NCBI GenBank assembly: GCA_012845835.1
Contig: JABAKD010000109.1
Coordinates: forward strand, 368,429-432,428
Direction of reading: 5' to 3'
Source of the DNA: Undaria pinnatifida
Lineage: Eukaryota; Sar; Phaeophyceae; Laminariales; Alariaceae
DNA: 64,000 bases
The position numbers and the translations under genes are program-made. Every line of letters begins with the position of its first letter. The first letter of the stretch is position 1. Below the pieces are notes generated by a model. The model was not told where the DNA came from, ran no database searches, and saw only the letters and a list, made by a program, of their open reading frames with translations. Shown in pieces: positions 24,901-40,200 of the stretch.

Positions 24901-27900
24901 CAGGCGACAATATAAGAGTACACCTGATTGTTTCCTAGCTACGTCATTTGAGGAGCTACCCATCTCGGTCGAAACGAGACTTTAACGAGGTACATATACG
25001 AGAGGGCAAGCGGATGAGCAACCCCACCGCCGTGAAAGTTCAGGAGAGCCGTCCCACGGTAGGGTTGCAGCATGATCGATAAGTCCCAACACTCACTCAT
25101 ATGAACAGCTCAATATCTCACCCGCAAATGACTTGGAAGGCATTCCTTCGCACAACCCGACCAAGATTCTATGCATTAGTATTCCTAAAACAACATCTGT
25201 ACAGTACTTGTGAAAATGCTTGACTAACCGGCAGTTCTTCTGAAAAGGAGTGCTCATTCGGCCGGGGACCTTTTGGGGCAATTATACAACTGCAACCCCT
25301 ACCGTGGGATGACTCAGAATGGCATTTAAGCTCCTCGGTTGACAAGCCTGATTGGTTCGGCGATGTCTGTGCCAAATCATGCTACACCACGTATAGTAGG
25401 AAGCGTCACATACGGTAGAAAACAACCAAAACAATATACACGAGGTGCTTAAGGCAAGCAAATGCCAAGTTTTGGATCCGCTTCGAGGTGAATAGGATAC
25501 CCGTAGAGGGCTCCACCAAAGGTACGGCAGAGCGGGTGCCTCCATGTTCACTTTATCGCGCCAGCGTTCACGTCTTTTAAACAGGTTCCCAACGTATGCG
25601 TCGAAGACGAACCAACATTCCATGGCCAGCTATGCGGTAAAACCGGATACCTAATACGCAGCAACCACCCCAGCGAGTGGCACTGAGGCGCTCGCTAGGT
25701 AACGAATCCCTGGAAGTGACCCGCCTTCCACGGCATAGACCAGAGGCTAGGACACGCATCGGTTGTCGTCCACATTTCATTGTTGTTCGACGGCTATTGT
25801 CTGAAATCTTACGCTAATTATGTTGGACGTTCCGTGCTTCTGCCCCACTTTGTTACTCCAGTCCTTCACCAGTGCCGGGGGTGACGAGACGTGGGAGACG
25901 TTTGTTCTCCCAAACGAGGTGCTTCGCAACTACGTTGACATAATCGCAGTGGAAGGACCCGACGAGGACGACTACCCTACCCTGCGGGTCAACGACTGCC
26001 GAATACTTGGAGAGATGGATACGGCAGGCTCCTCGTGGGTGAGAAAATTAATATTGCAGTCGTTACTCCGTCGTGTCGGTTCGGCAAGCACGTCCGCCTG
26101 GTACAACGCCTGCCAAAAACGTTTGGCGCGTCACATGTGGGATAAATTGAGTAGTGGTCCCCCTTTATTAGAGCCGGGTCTGTAGCGCTGGTCGTTCACG
26201 CGATAGTGCCTGCGTGATCGTTTGACACAAGTTGAACACCTCCACAACCAGTAGTGGCAGAACGCGGAAAAGTGCCACCGGTTGCCATTTCAGTGCCGGG
26301 GAGTATGGCTTGCACATACCGCTAGTAAAGAGCAAGAGTTGCTGTGCTTCACAGTGGTTTCTACATCACCAACGTTCAACGGCATGGTGCGAGGTGAAGC
26401 CCTTTTCTGCTTTGGCTTTGAGGGCATTCAAACCAGGGGGCAGCTATGGTCGGTCGACCCGACCTGATAAACAACTGGATAGCCGTGCATTACGCCAAGC
26501 CGAAATCACATAAAAATAGGCACTCGATCGAGTAACTTCGAGTCGACGAAAGACAACGCCTACTCTCGTCAAGGTTACCCGCCGACTGCAAGCTTGGTAT
26601 GGCATTGACTATCGATCAAGGCTACGAGGAGAGATTCCCGCAAACATTTGAAGTTGAGGTTCTTCGTTCGACGAGCCCCCCATATCCCAATCGAAACTCG
26701 AATTTCGAGATACAGTGTTCGTGCCGCCGTCGAACAATGCCACTGCCTTGGTGTACAACCGATAGGTTATTGGTAGGTTATGGGTGGTGGTCGGTACAAG
26801 GCTACTGCAAGGTTATTGCCAGGTTGTTGCCAGGTTACGGACAGGATACTGATATGGCCTACTAATGGGCTGCTAGTAGATTGCTGATGGACTATGTAAA
26901 TGTAATAGTTCATTATTAGTAGTTGAAGGACATTGACGAAGGCCTTTCTTGTGACCGACACAGTAACGTTACTGTTGGGGGGGATAGGGGAATCATCGTA
27001 TTACCTTTGGAAGTGATGCCATGTTATATTGTACTGTCTTCGACGTGGGAGCGAGGGCACCCTCCGAGACACATTTCCACCGAAACAATCGTGTTCGGTA
27101 TTCAACTTGTCTCTATCCCCAAATCTCGTCTCTCCCTCCCCGAAAAGTCAGCCAGGCCCCTATTAAAATCAATGCAGCCCGTGACCACTGAGTATTGACT
27201 CGCATTTAAGCCAGAGTACATCGGCCCTCGATTGGTATTGACCAGCTGAAAATGTTTATTTCGACATTTTTATCATTTTAATAGAACTGATCGAGGTATC
27301 ATAGGTGCTGTCATTTTTATACATTTCCTCTGTTTTGGCGATATTTTTTACATCACGTGCACCCCCCTAATGTTTGGCTGGCGTTGTGGCCTGCCCCAAC
27401 GAGAAATGGTCCGTCCTTTTCTCGTAAGACGGCATCAGACGGAAGCTACGACATCCGAAGCACCCTTCGTGTAAGAGCCAGCGACACGCAGGATCGCAGC
27501 AAAAGGCAATTATCTAGTAAAATCATCCCACCCTCGTACCTTCACAGTATCTTATAAGAACTACTTTCACACTCATCCGTTTAAAAGATCTAATCGGTGG
27601 CGTCAAAAACAGGGGAGGGATCGCACCATACACCGCACGATATTCGCCTTCAATTTTAGGCTTGGCAGAAGTTAGAGGATGGCTTAGTAATGGAATCATG
27701 TTGCAGAACGTTTCGACCGCTAATTATATGATGGGCTGATTCCAAAGCTGGTTGCGACTACAAGCTAATTGGGGAAAGACACCTTGTGCGAAACTGCTTT
27801 GGCGCTTGGTTTGTTTTGCTTCACCTTGAAGGTGGTGTCGACTACGCTCGAGGGATGGTACGTCATCCCGGACTACATCGGCGACGGCAGTGGAGACCAG

Positions 27901-28210
27901 GAGGAGATTATGGAGGCAATTTGCGACGGCATCGGAGAAAGCTTCGACGGCACCGACTGCGACGGCGTCGCCACAGGAAACGATGAGGTGAGCAATAGCC
28001 GACGGAAACACTTTATACACTACTAATGTAATCGAGGCGATACTTCGCCGGTACATAGAGGGGGGGGTGCCCAAGGAAATATAGTTGTTTGAGAAATGTA
28101 CGAATAGGGGCGGAATAAAAAAATGTTTTTTTTTTCCCCTGGATTCCGGGGGACGAACTTGCAAAAATACAGAGAAAATACTTCCAAGTAGACCCATATA
28201 CACTGCATCG

Positions 28211-28241
<31 letters not shown>

Positions 28242-31200
28242 GCCGTGGGAAGAAACCATTGCCTGAACTTCTTTGTTTTGGGGATACAGTTTTATCAGGG
28301 GGGAGGGTACATACAACATTACATACAACATACTAAACCACCTACCCTGTATATGTCTTCGAGATTCCGGTAGACGAAATTGTCACGGGATGGAAGAATT
28401 TTTCGACGCCATATACTTTGACCGATTTGGTAGCGGGACCGAGCAAGCGAGCCATAGAGTCCCGCTAGAGTAGGCATGATACGATTGGGACGGCGCCAAT
28501 TGATCTAGATACCCCTCGGGTGAGAGGTTCTACTTCCTACCAGAACCCTGCTTTTGTAACACATACCGGGTATAAAGTGCTATCTCTTGGTGTTCAGGCA
28601 CGCAGGGAATGACGGCGGCCACCTACGGTAGATGTTGGATGTATGCAGCTGCTTGGTTCGGTGGATGACGTGGCCACCCTACCCCATACCCCCGCACGGT
28701 CGTCATGGTTTTGTGCCCGTTGTCGTAATGATTGCTGACGACGAAGGATACGGTATTGTTGCGTATCATACTCTAGTATCATACTCTAGTATCATACTCT
28801 AGTATCATACTCCATCAATGCAGTATCACTGCAGTATCATTGTAATAGCATTGTAGTCTCATTCTCGTATTTTCTCTGTCGAGTTTTGTCTATCACACTA
28901 GCACCAGTGACGTTGTCTCTCACATTGAAAAAAATGCCTTGTATGTCAGGAGTGATTTTCGGCGCAGCGTAGATTACTACGATTCTGTTGCAGATTCCAG
29001 CTGCGCAAATATGGCGGCACGGACGCTCAAGGTTGCAAAGGGAGAGAAAGGCCACTCGAGCGAATGACCCCGACCCACAGCAGAAACGTGTTCTTAAACT
29101 ATAACATACACAATCAGCAAAAAAAAACGCATAACCTACATAACCCGCATAACCCGTATAACCTACATAACCCTTACCGTGCAGTACACACTCGGCAAAA
29201 AAACACCCATAACCTACATAACCCGCATAACTTACATAACCCGCATGACCCGTATAACCTACATAACCCTTGCCGTACAGTACACAATCGGCAAAAAAAC
29301 ACGCATAACCTACATAACCCTTACCGTACAGTAGGCTGGGTCTGGTCCGCAACCATTGTTTCATTCTCATGTTTTCTCAACCGTTGCGCTTTGCTGAGGT
29401 ACGACTGAGGAACCCCCTAAAGGGAACAGTTCACCCCTACCTCGATACCTCATTGATACCTCATTGCTACGTCAATGCTGCTTCATTGCTGCTTCATTGC
29501 TACCTCACCGCTACCTCATTGCTACCCGGTATCGTATTGCAATGAATTCCAGTAGGTCCTCATTTTGAGGAGACCCCGTCGATCTAGGTTTGGATAAAAA
29601 CGCGTGCCGCATGGATGTATGGTACGGTGGATGTTATGCCACGGTGGTAAATGGTGCACCAAACGTTTTAAAGGTTTCTCGCCTGAACAGTACAGTGTTT
29701 TACACATGAAACCACTGTAAGAGGCAACAGATACCCGCATAAGCCGATGACGCAGCAAACATGGTTTCGATTGCTGTGCAACGTCTGCAACAGTAAACGT
29801 GCGCCGATGTGCTGTTGAAGTTCTCTGCGTCACGGTCTCTACCCCTCACCCCCCCAAATGAAGACTAAGGTACCAATGCGTTTGCTCGACGCACGATCCG
29901 TATCGAAAATACTCTACACAAAGACGTTGAGGACCCGGCCACACCGCGAAACACACCCCCCTTTCCCGAAATGGCATTTCACGCCAGAAATCCCAGGGGT
30001 GTTTGGTGCTTCCACATAATCTTCAAGAAGATTTCTGAACACGTCGAAACACAAGATACCCCCACCAACGCTTTCCCCTCACTCAAAACGCAACTTCAAA
30101 TCAGCCCCCCCCCCTACCCCCCAAAACCTTCCTAACATTCCGTCCAAATTGAGATCCCTCAAGTATATCTGGTAGGGAGCGAACCACTTGGACGGCCCCG
30201 AGAACCTCAACATGGATGTTGCCGTGATCAGTACTTGAGTGCTCCAGCGTACCTTTAACGACACACCGTAGTATACCATCTGAACACGAGTGGAGCCTCA
30301 CTCAACCCCGATCCTAACCCGCTTTTCAATCGCAGGCCCTCGAGGTAATCCTGGTGGAAGGTGACTACTACTTGGACGGCCCTGTCTTTCTCAAGAGTGG
30401 GATTAGCCTCGTAGGAGAATCGGGTGAGGGGTCGCCTTACAACACAGAGCTCAACTTACACGGGAGCGGCACCGGAGCAGATGGAGTCATCAACGCGGAC
30501 AGTATCGAGGGCGCCGTGGTGAGTTTCGAACCCCTTTTTCTTATCTGGCTATTTGCAGGATATATAGGTTACTCACGGTAGCCATTCACGTACATTATCT
30601 GACAACTTCGAAGGCTCCTCGCTGGGTCACATCTATTCGTCACCAAAGAAAGCGTTTTCGGGAGAATACCACCGAAAGTACAAGCCGATGTAAAATTCCA
30701 CAGCCTTCCCTTACAGACAATTTGATATATGAGGCGACGCTACAACTACTGAAGTTACACCCTCTGTATGTCATCCAGCCGGAAATGTTTAAGCCTCCAA
30801 AATAATGCCATCCTGCCATCCTAGCACGCATGGTAACTACCGGCTATGCTCATACTGACTACCAGGTAAGTCTCATGGGTAAACGGTCAACCGATTATTT
30901 ATCAGTCTGACGTTTGCACTCGATTCTGCATCGAATACGAAAGTTTGTGCAAGAACGACCCAGTATACCTGCGCCACAGATGGTTTTGATCGTGGCCCGG
31001 TGAGCGCGTAAGAGCGCTCTACGAATCTGTGTGCTTTAATAATTGCTGGGCGTCCATGTTTGCAAGAGCTCAATCCCCCATCCACACACATATAGAACTA
31101 TAAGTTGTCTGTCCTACCTCGAACAGGCAAGAGCCACAGGCACATATGCTATCGTCAACGCCGAGAGGGTGGGGGTACATTGATGACCACACATGCACAT

Positions 31201-34200
31201 GCATCGAGCTAGGCCAACCTCAACAACGTACCACTTACTTTATGATTTGCTTAAAAGTCCAACGTTTCCTTGTATAGATGCCGTTTTCTAAACAAATGAC
31301 GCCCACGTCACACCTTGCGCTATGGGAGTGCATGCATATGGTAGAGCGTACAGTATTTTTGTGCTAAGACTATAACAACCCAAGCCAGCACCGACCACGT
31401 CAATAATACCCGGACACTGGACAAATAATAAACAGGTGAGTTTCTTAGCTCACATCTTGGGTGCCTGCATCGCGTTTTGACCTAAACCTCAACCTGGCTG
31501 ACGTCCGCGCAGTCCTTGAACCTGTTTCTTCACGCTTCATAACTAAAACTTTGCGTTTGACGGCACGCTTTTGGCAGGTTCAAGACATAACCGTCCGTTC
31601 CAACCTTGACTCTGCTGGTGCCACTGGCACCGTGGGAAACGTCTGCTTTGACGTCAAAAACTCACAGGTAAGCAAAAAAAACTTTACGTCGTTGGTATCA
31701 TGATTGCTGGCACCTGTGCGTGTAACAGTATCTCGCCGCTTTGTTCCCCACGGACATAGCTTGAGCTGCTATTGATAATACGCAACCGCAAGACAGCCCA
31801 ATCGGGTTTGACGCTGATTTGCAACAATACATATAAATACTTCATGTGTATGTAGCTTGCAGCACAAACATTTACACCGATTGCTCACTAAGCCATAAAT
31901 ACGTAAACATACCAATGCACGAAGCCTATATCTGTAGTTCACCATTCAACTCAATGGACAGTTCTAAGACCTAAAAAGAGGCATTTAAGGGGTAGACTAT
32001 ACAACGATTTTTTTTTTACGACTTACAACGCTAAATATCATTGGCAATCCCGGCCATTGTGATTTCCCAGCTAACCCAAAGCCAGTGAGTAAAGGTAAAG
32101 AGAAAAACACTGACCATATCCCATTCACCAGCTTAGCATACAATGGTTGCTTCGCCTGCAACCCTTTCTACATGGCGCCGCGTTGAGAGGGCACTCAGCA
32201 CGGAACTTACCACGCTGCTTGGGCAGGAGGCCTCATATAGTCCAAACATTTCTGGAACTGATCGGGGTTGGCGCAGAGTAGTACAACGGTAAACATACGA
32301 TGGACCATGCAGATTGTACGACTCCACAACTGGAAAACGATTTGGGTCATGCCGATCACATACACCAGCCATTTATCGATATATCCGACCTGGAAGACAC
32401 ATATCACGACATTTAGAAAGTACAAGACTAGTATACGTTAGTTTAACCCTGGTTTCAGCAATTCCTGTGTCCTTCGCTCTCCTGGATTGGTTGTTTCTTT
32501 TTGTCAGGACATCACTATCGACGAGTTTGCCGGTGAAGGTTGCCCCATCGCCAGCACACGATTTGTCGACACCGACGGGATCATGTGAGCTCCCCCTGAT
32601 TTGGTTCTGAGCCTCTCATTGGAGGAGGTATTTCCAACACCCAAGGCTGACATTTTCGACACGATTTTGTCCCCTTCCAAACGGGTTTCGCGGGATAACG
32701 TATTCGAGCCACCCTGTTAATTGGCACGACGAGCGATCTCCAAGGGGAATCGCCGACCTGTACCCTTCTCTAGACAAACGCACGCACTCCGTAAGACTTG
32801 CGATCGAAGTACCGATACCGTCGGCTAGTTCGTCAGCTAAGGAACCTCGTAGGTAGGAGAATTAGCTGTGTAAATTTCTACCCGAAATACCAAGTGTAGC
32901 AAGACCTTACACTGGAAACGTCACGTTGGGGTCGCGCTCAACGATGGGTGCACAATGCATTAGACTATAAAAATATTGCTGCGCATTGCTTCAATTGAGA
33001 ACGGCTGCCGCATCAAGGTCTAGAAATAGTTCGCATATACCTTTCGTATTGACATGTTGCGCTCGGGCGCGAGGCGGGATACAATCGATTGCCAATTCAG
33101 CGACGTTGAACGCTCAGAGCGCCGCCACGGAGCTCGGTTGAGATCCAGATACGCGTGATCATGTGTCGACGGCCCCCTTGCTTGCCCTGCGGCCGAAAAT
33201 TCGAGCTAAAATCCTCGGTCACCGCAGAACATCGTACCATGAAGATAATGTGCGCTTCACGCGTATATAGTCTAGTCCATATATTTTATACCCCACGATC
33301 CAGAAGCGACGGAATATTACTCTCCCCGAGTGGGTCCGTTACAGAAGAAGGAAATCGCGGTAGGGCAAACTGCGTGTTCGAAAACCGCATTCCACAAAGG
33401 CCTCAACTCACGGGCGTAGTGCACAGCGCCTTATTACCGACGCGGTAATCCTTAGACCCTTGCCGTGCACACCAACCTGTTTGCAACAAAACAGGATTAT
33501 GCCCGACGGGAGCTACTACGTAGATACATAGCACTTTGTGGATGAAGCGTTTTCCGCCATCATGACGGGTCTCTTCAACCACAATCACTGGACATCCCGT
33601 TCTATTTGAAAAATAGAGTTGTCGGTTTTCCACACGTAGACCTTGATTGAGCCTGTTCGTAGAGTTGCACGTTCTGATTGGTCAATATGGAGTGCTTTCT
33701 GTGAGGTGTGTACAGCCGGAACCCCCATAGAAAAGCGCCAGCGAAACCATCATGTTTCACCTTTTAGGGTACGATGGGTCTGCTCCAGGGCCGAGTGGAC
33801 ATGCGGGCGTGACACGATCATACCGTAGCCCCGGTCTTCCGCTTGCCTCAATTGCGACCTATTCACTAAACATTAATATAGGCTGGGACTGCATTTCGTA
33901 TAGACACCTCCATATATATTATAAAAAATGAAAATACACTCCAGCTGTGAGATCGAAGATTTCGTCGAAACTCATCTTTGCAAGCTGTGTGTGATACTCC
34001 GATCGCGCGCATTACGAGTTGTGTGTCCTCATTAAGGATATAGGTCGGCGACTCCCCTTACAGCTATCAGGGTCAACACGGTGATTTTAGTCAGTCTGTG
34101 CGCGGAAACAATAAAACCCGTTTCTGAGGGGGACAAAATCTGACAGCTGTGAAGGGAAATGTATCCTTTTATCAAGTGAATCTTGTAAGTCGAATAACCG

Positions 34201-37200
34201 GTAAGAGGGGGATGGCGGAATTTTGAAGGACGTGGGGGCCTGGTTTTGATCAAAAGCGAGCGGGTTTGGAGGGGGGGGGGGGGAGGGGGGGAGGGGGGCA
34301 ATTTGTGCATGTAAGCTATAAATCCTTTCGAGGGGATAAATCTGACGGTTTTGGCACCAGTTTATTATTGGGGGGGGGGGGGTTGGGGCGGGGGGCGGGG
34401 CAGGGGGGGCAGCTCAATATGTGCGTGGAAACTATACATTTTTTTGAGGGGATATACGTGACGGTTTTGGAAATAATGCATCAGTTAATCATGTATAAGC
34501 TACTTGCGTTAAGGATTTTAAATCGTAATTTTGGCTGTGGGGGGAGAAAAATCGAGAAAATAATAACTTGGTTAATGTAGGGTCGTGGCCCAGTTTGAGA
34601 GGAAAAAAAAGCATAGTAGAATCCCATATAAAAAAAATTGAACAATCGACCAGCCAGCCAGGACACCAACACATCGAGGCACACATCATCTTCCACAGGG
34701 CATCCCGGACACACCAAACGGCATCCACAACACCCAAGCACCCTCTCAAAGAGGCTGCCAGGTTCCTGGTGGACGATCTGCGGGGTGGCCCACGGCAGAC
34801 AGGCTGACGCGTCATCAAGAGTGCCCGAAGCGGCGCAAATTCAGCTCTTTGCTACGAACACGTAGCAGCCAGAGAGCAATTTTCGAAATCAGAAGGCTCT
34901 TCTCACGTTCTTTGGAGACCGACGAGCTGTGGCCCACACACAAACGCAACGCGCCACAAGTCCTCCACACACGCCAACGCCACAGGTGCGGAAGGCTCAA
35001 CCGGCCCATCCCTGGCCCGCAGCAAAGCCTGTTTGCAGCCCACCAACAACAACAGCAGTAGTAGTGCGGCCTTTCGGCGTTTTTGAATATTTTGAGCAGT
35101 CTGCTCAATAATCAAAAAGCCACACCGGTACATGAAAACCCGCGAACAGTTTGAAATTCAAAAGCTCGGAGATCGGAAGACAGGAGGACAACACCATGCA
35201 AGGCATACATGTACCATAGACACGGTGGTGCGCCTTTCTTCACCCTGAAGCAGCGCGTCTCTACCCCTGAGGCAGCCGGTCTCCACTCTTGAAGAAGCCG
35301 GTGGTCTCCACCGTTTCCACCGTTTCGAAGCCTCGAGTTTCCTCCTTTGGAACCCTCCTTGTTTTGCGCGGCCGTTCCCCATGTTACACCATCGGTGTAT
35401 CGGCCACTTCCGGTCTTGCAAGGAGGACGGCACAGATGCAACCCTTGGTCTTCGGCTAGACGATCCAGCCAGATGTTTGTGGCTCGCGAGACGTCGCCCG
35501 GATGGCCAGGAGTGGTCAGGGAAACATTCGAGAGTTTCATCATTTATTGATGTTACAAACAAGATCGACATAATCGGCAACACAGATCTTGCCTTTAAAT
35601 ATCTACTGCTGCTGTACATCATGACGTGGTAATCGGTGACCCGTCCTAGGTGTGCATTTCCAAATCGTTTCATATTGTGTTCAGTCTCTGTCCCGTCTCC
35701 CCCTCCTCTGGCATGAAACCCAATCCAACCACATCATCAACATACATCAAACATCATTGTCATCAGAGCCTTCAAACCGTTTTGCTTCGTTCCCAGCAGT
35801 TGAGCACATATCAACAGCAGGTGAGCACATTATTAACAGCAGCTGAGCACGTCATCAACGCACGAGAAAGAGTGACAGAAAATTGCGCCGCAGTAACCCA
35901 CACAGCAGCAGCAGCACAGCAGCCTGAACGCGGTCGGTAGTCAGCGTGGCGGGTAGGAACCGGTCGCTGGGCTCCCTGCCGTGTGTACTTATACCCTGCC
36001 GTGATGTTTGCTGCGGTGCAATTTTCTTTTCTGCAACAATACCTCTTGTTCATACTCCTAGCCTAAACTTCCCAGAATCTTAAAAAATATACCACAGCAC
36101 AGCCGGTAGCATGACCAGAAGATTGTTTGAGATGTGTAGTGAGTACACCCGGAGTCCGTGCTTATTATCCATCCAAGAGACATACAAAGTATATGTGAGA
36201 CAGGGTGAACAACAATCTCAATAAATGAGGAATCAACATAGTCTAATGAAGCAAGCGAAACGCCGGCGTACCGGGCACGACAGCAAAGCAAAACGAGCGA
36301 GACCATAATATAAGGAAAAAATTGAAACTTAAAATAAAAAACGCCAGGGAGGAGCTCTGAAGAACGAGAGATGCAAAAAAGCCCGAACGGCTACAAGAGA
36401 AACAACCTCCGTGCTGGTGAAGGGAAACAGCTAACTGTTGCACGGACAAAACAACAGGAAGAAGAGGAAGATATCGGCTTAAGGCCGGCGGGGAGGAAAA
36501 ACAAGTAAACCAAAAGAGGAAAAAGGCAACAGCTGAAAACGAACAAAGCAAGCAAGACAACAAGTAAATGACATTACTGCCGCGTTCGCGCTTCCCCCTT
36601 TGATCTCGATGAACACACACAAAGGAAAACATTACCGCTCACTGTAATGTTTAGGGCTATGCCATAGTACTTCAACACGCTCCACAGAGTAGTCAAACCG
36701 GTAGCTTGCCACACCATGTACCATTTCGATTCGGCGTTCGTCCACAGCTGTATCGGTATGCCCCGCCCCCCCCCCCCCCCCCCTCCCTCCAGTTTACCCT
36801 TGTTGCTGTTCTTGGTGTCCACTGTTGCGTGGATTAACCAGCTCTTATCCGCCTCGGTCCTATGCCATTTCGCCATGAAGCGGCCCGCCGCGTCGACGAC
36901 CCCCCGGTACCAGTTTCCACTCCTCTTAGCCGCCCTCGACCATAGCACACTTTCTACTCATAACAGCAAAGCGGGGTTGTCCGTTGAATGCTTTGATATC
37001 GTCTGCTACAGCTTGGGCCCAGTTCTTTTCTGGTCGGCTTAGTCCCGGGTTTGACCCACACCAACCATCGTCCCGAACATCACCCGATGAGTCAGCCGCT
37101 CAGTTGTCGTCCTTTGTACGGCTCCCGCAAAGAGGAGGTGGCTTTTGCGTGGTCGTCTCAACGCTTTCACATTGTGTTGAGGGTCTTGGCGGTCGATATA

Positions 37201-40200
37201 TGGTGGTCGGTGCGTTGTCGGAGCTTGGAGCCCAAATCGGTTAGGAGAAGGTTTGAGTGTGCCGTTCATAGGTCAGCAAAGCGCCCCTGGCAGAGATTCC
37301 GAGCCACACGCCCGTACAGTAGGGTGTCAATCTCCTTGGTCCTTAGCAGGCGCACCTTTAGTATGAATGAAGCATCTTCTATATTGTACAGCTCACGCTT
37401 GAAACGATCGTAGAATGTCCCGCTTGAAACGATCGTAGCATGCCCACGCGAGTGGGATCTGTCGATAATTTATGGCGTAATGTCGGCGCTTTCGTTGATA
37501 AGACCGCGCCCAGGCAAAGAAAATGCATCGTCTGCATACATACCTCTGGCCCGCCGCTTCGATAACAAGCGGTGGGGCCGGGAGAACCTTCTTGAGAGTG
37601 CGGGGTATCGTTCTCTCCTTTTTCGTTTCGCACACGGTGAGGCCTGCTGTTTCGAAAACGGTCACACTGACGGTAATCTTTGCAAGGTTTTCCTTTGATT
37701 TACAAACAACGCCTTCATCGTCGGCGTACAGCATACCGCAGACTGGCCTCCGTACATGTGCCAGTGGTTCAACCTCCAACCCGCCCTCCCCGAAGTCCTC
37801 CTCGAGGTGCACCAAGTCCTCAAAAAATCTGGGTCCTCACTGAAACTTAGCGGAACTGAATGTATCGCTGTGCGGGGAAAAATTCATTGCGAAGAAGAGG
37901 CGACGGTACACATCCTTGCCACAATCCCTGAGTGACGTCATGCCATTCATAATGTTCACCGTCATCCATACGCACCCGAGCTCGCATGCTTTCGTGGAAC
38001 TGGCCAATAACGGTCAACGTCGTCTCTGGTACGTCATCCGCGTGCTCGATACTTGTGCATGAGAACGTGGCCGTCGACAGGAACGACGCCATGGCGCCCC
38101 CGTCACAGCAGCCTCTTGAGATCCACCTCCCGCGCGACTTCTTGAGTAGACGCGAAAGCCAGCGCATGCCCATATTTTCTTCAAAAATTCAAATATTTTT
38201 TATTCCCACGAACGTAATCAAAGAAAAAAAATCATCTGTACCCAGTCGTTGAATAGACCACAAATGGGCTAATCGCTGTCATTGGTCGTTATCCACCCAA
38301 AGCAGGAAGCGATCGGTCGATGATGTCACGTATTCAAAAACAAAAACTCTGTGAAATCCATGGTGCAGGCCATTCCAGAGGCCTGCAGAAATCGGCGTGG
38401 GCGTGGGCGCCCACTGTCTGTGCTTTGTCTGTGCTTTGTCTGTGTGGAGTGTGCCTATCTCACAGTCATCTTACGTTCTTCGAGTTCGCGCTTTACCTGC
38501 ACATTGCCGTGACAAAACATATTTAATGCGGCCCTTGCACGCTTCTCCCCAAAAAGCAAAAACTATCATTCATGTACAACAAAAACAACACAACACCCCC
38601 TTGATCGCGGGCTGGATAGCGTAGGACCGCGCTTTACTGTGGATGGGGCTCGCACGGGTTGCGCGGTACTGCTTGCGCCCTTGACTGAACCCAGGGCTGT
38701 TGCCCCTCTCATCTACGCCGAGCCTGCTGATTGATCAAGATATATTTTGTGACAAAAAAAATATGCCGTGATGTTGAGTGTTTAGTTGGAATGCGTATCC
38801 GAGAAAATATTTTCCGTTATTGGCCAGTTCCACGAAAGCATGCAAGCTCGCGTGCGTATTGATGACACGGTGAACATTATGAATGGCATGACGTCACTCA
38901 GGGATTGCGGCAAGGATGTGTACCGTCGCCTCTTCTTCGCAATGAATTTTTCCCCGCACAGCGATACATTCCGTTCCGCTAAGTTTCAGTGAGGACCCAA
39001 ATTTTTTGAGGACTTGGTTCACCTCGAGGAGGACTTCGGGGAGGGCGGGTTGGAGGTTGAAACACTGGCACATGTACGGAGGCCAGTCTGCGGTATGCCG
39101 TACGCCGACGATGCAGGCGTTGTTTGTATATTAAAGGAAAACCTTGCGAAGATGACTGTCATTGTGACCGTTTTCGAAACAGCAGGCCTCACCGTGTGCG
39201 AAACGAAAAAGGAGACAACGCTTTGCTGACCTATGAACGTTCGGCACACTCAAACCTCCTCCTAACCGATTTGGGCTCCATATATCGACAACACACCGAC
39301 CACCATATATCGACCGCCAAGACCCTCAACACAATGTGAAAGCGTTGAGACGACCACGCAAAAGCCACCTCCTCTTTGCGGAAGCCGTACAAAGGATAAC
39401 AAATGAGCGGCTGACTCATCGGGTGATGTTCGGGACGATGGTTGGTGTGGGAAAAACCCGGGACCAGGCCGACCAGAAAAGAACTGGGCTCAAGCTGTAG
39501 CAGACGATATCAAAGCATTCAACGGACAACCCCGCTTTGCTGTTAGGAGTAGAAAGTGTGCTATGGTCGAGGGCGGCTAAGAGGAGTGGAAACTGGTACG
39601 GGGGGGTCGTCGACGCGGCGGGCCGCTTCATGGCGAAATGGCATAGGACCGAGGCGGATAAGAGCTGGTTAATCCACGCAACAGTGGACACCAAGAACAG
39701 CAACAAGGGTAAACTGGAGGGAGGGGGGGGGGTGGGGGGGGGGGGCATACCGATACAGCTGTGGACGAACGCCGAATCGAAATGGTACATGGTGTGGCAA
39801 GCTACCGGTTTGACTACTTTGTGGAGCGTGTTGAAGTACTATGGCATAGCCCTAAACATTACAGTGAGCGGTAATGTTTTGCTTTGTGTGTATTCATCGA
39901 GATCAAAGGGGGAAGCGCGAACGCGGCAGTAATGTCATTTACTTGTTGTCTTGCTTGCTTTGTTCGTTTTCAGCTGTTGACTTTTTTCTTCTCTTTGTTT
40001 CCTTGTTTTTCCTCCCCGCCGGCCTTAGGCCGGTATCTTCCTCTTCTTCCTGTTGTTTCGTCCGTGCAACAGTTAGCTGTTTCCCTTCACCAGCACGTAG
40101 GTTGTTTCTCTTGCAGCCGTTCTGGCTTTTTTGCATCTCTCGTTCTTCAGAGCTCCTCCCTGCCGTTTGCTATTTTAGCTTCAGCTTTTTCCGTATATTA

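Noticed and set aside
26285-26400. Possible copy of exon E11 or E12 (CAGTGCCGGGG, VVSTSP)
   Set aside because: Only short strings match, and they point to two different exons; no continuous alignment by eye.
27724-28203. 159-codon minus-strand frame
   Set aside because: Antisense of exon E12, extending over both of its splice sites.
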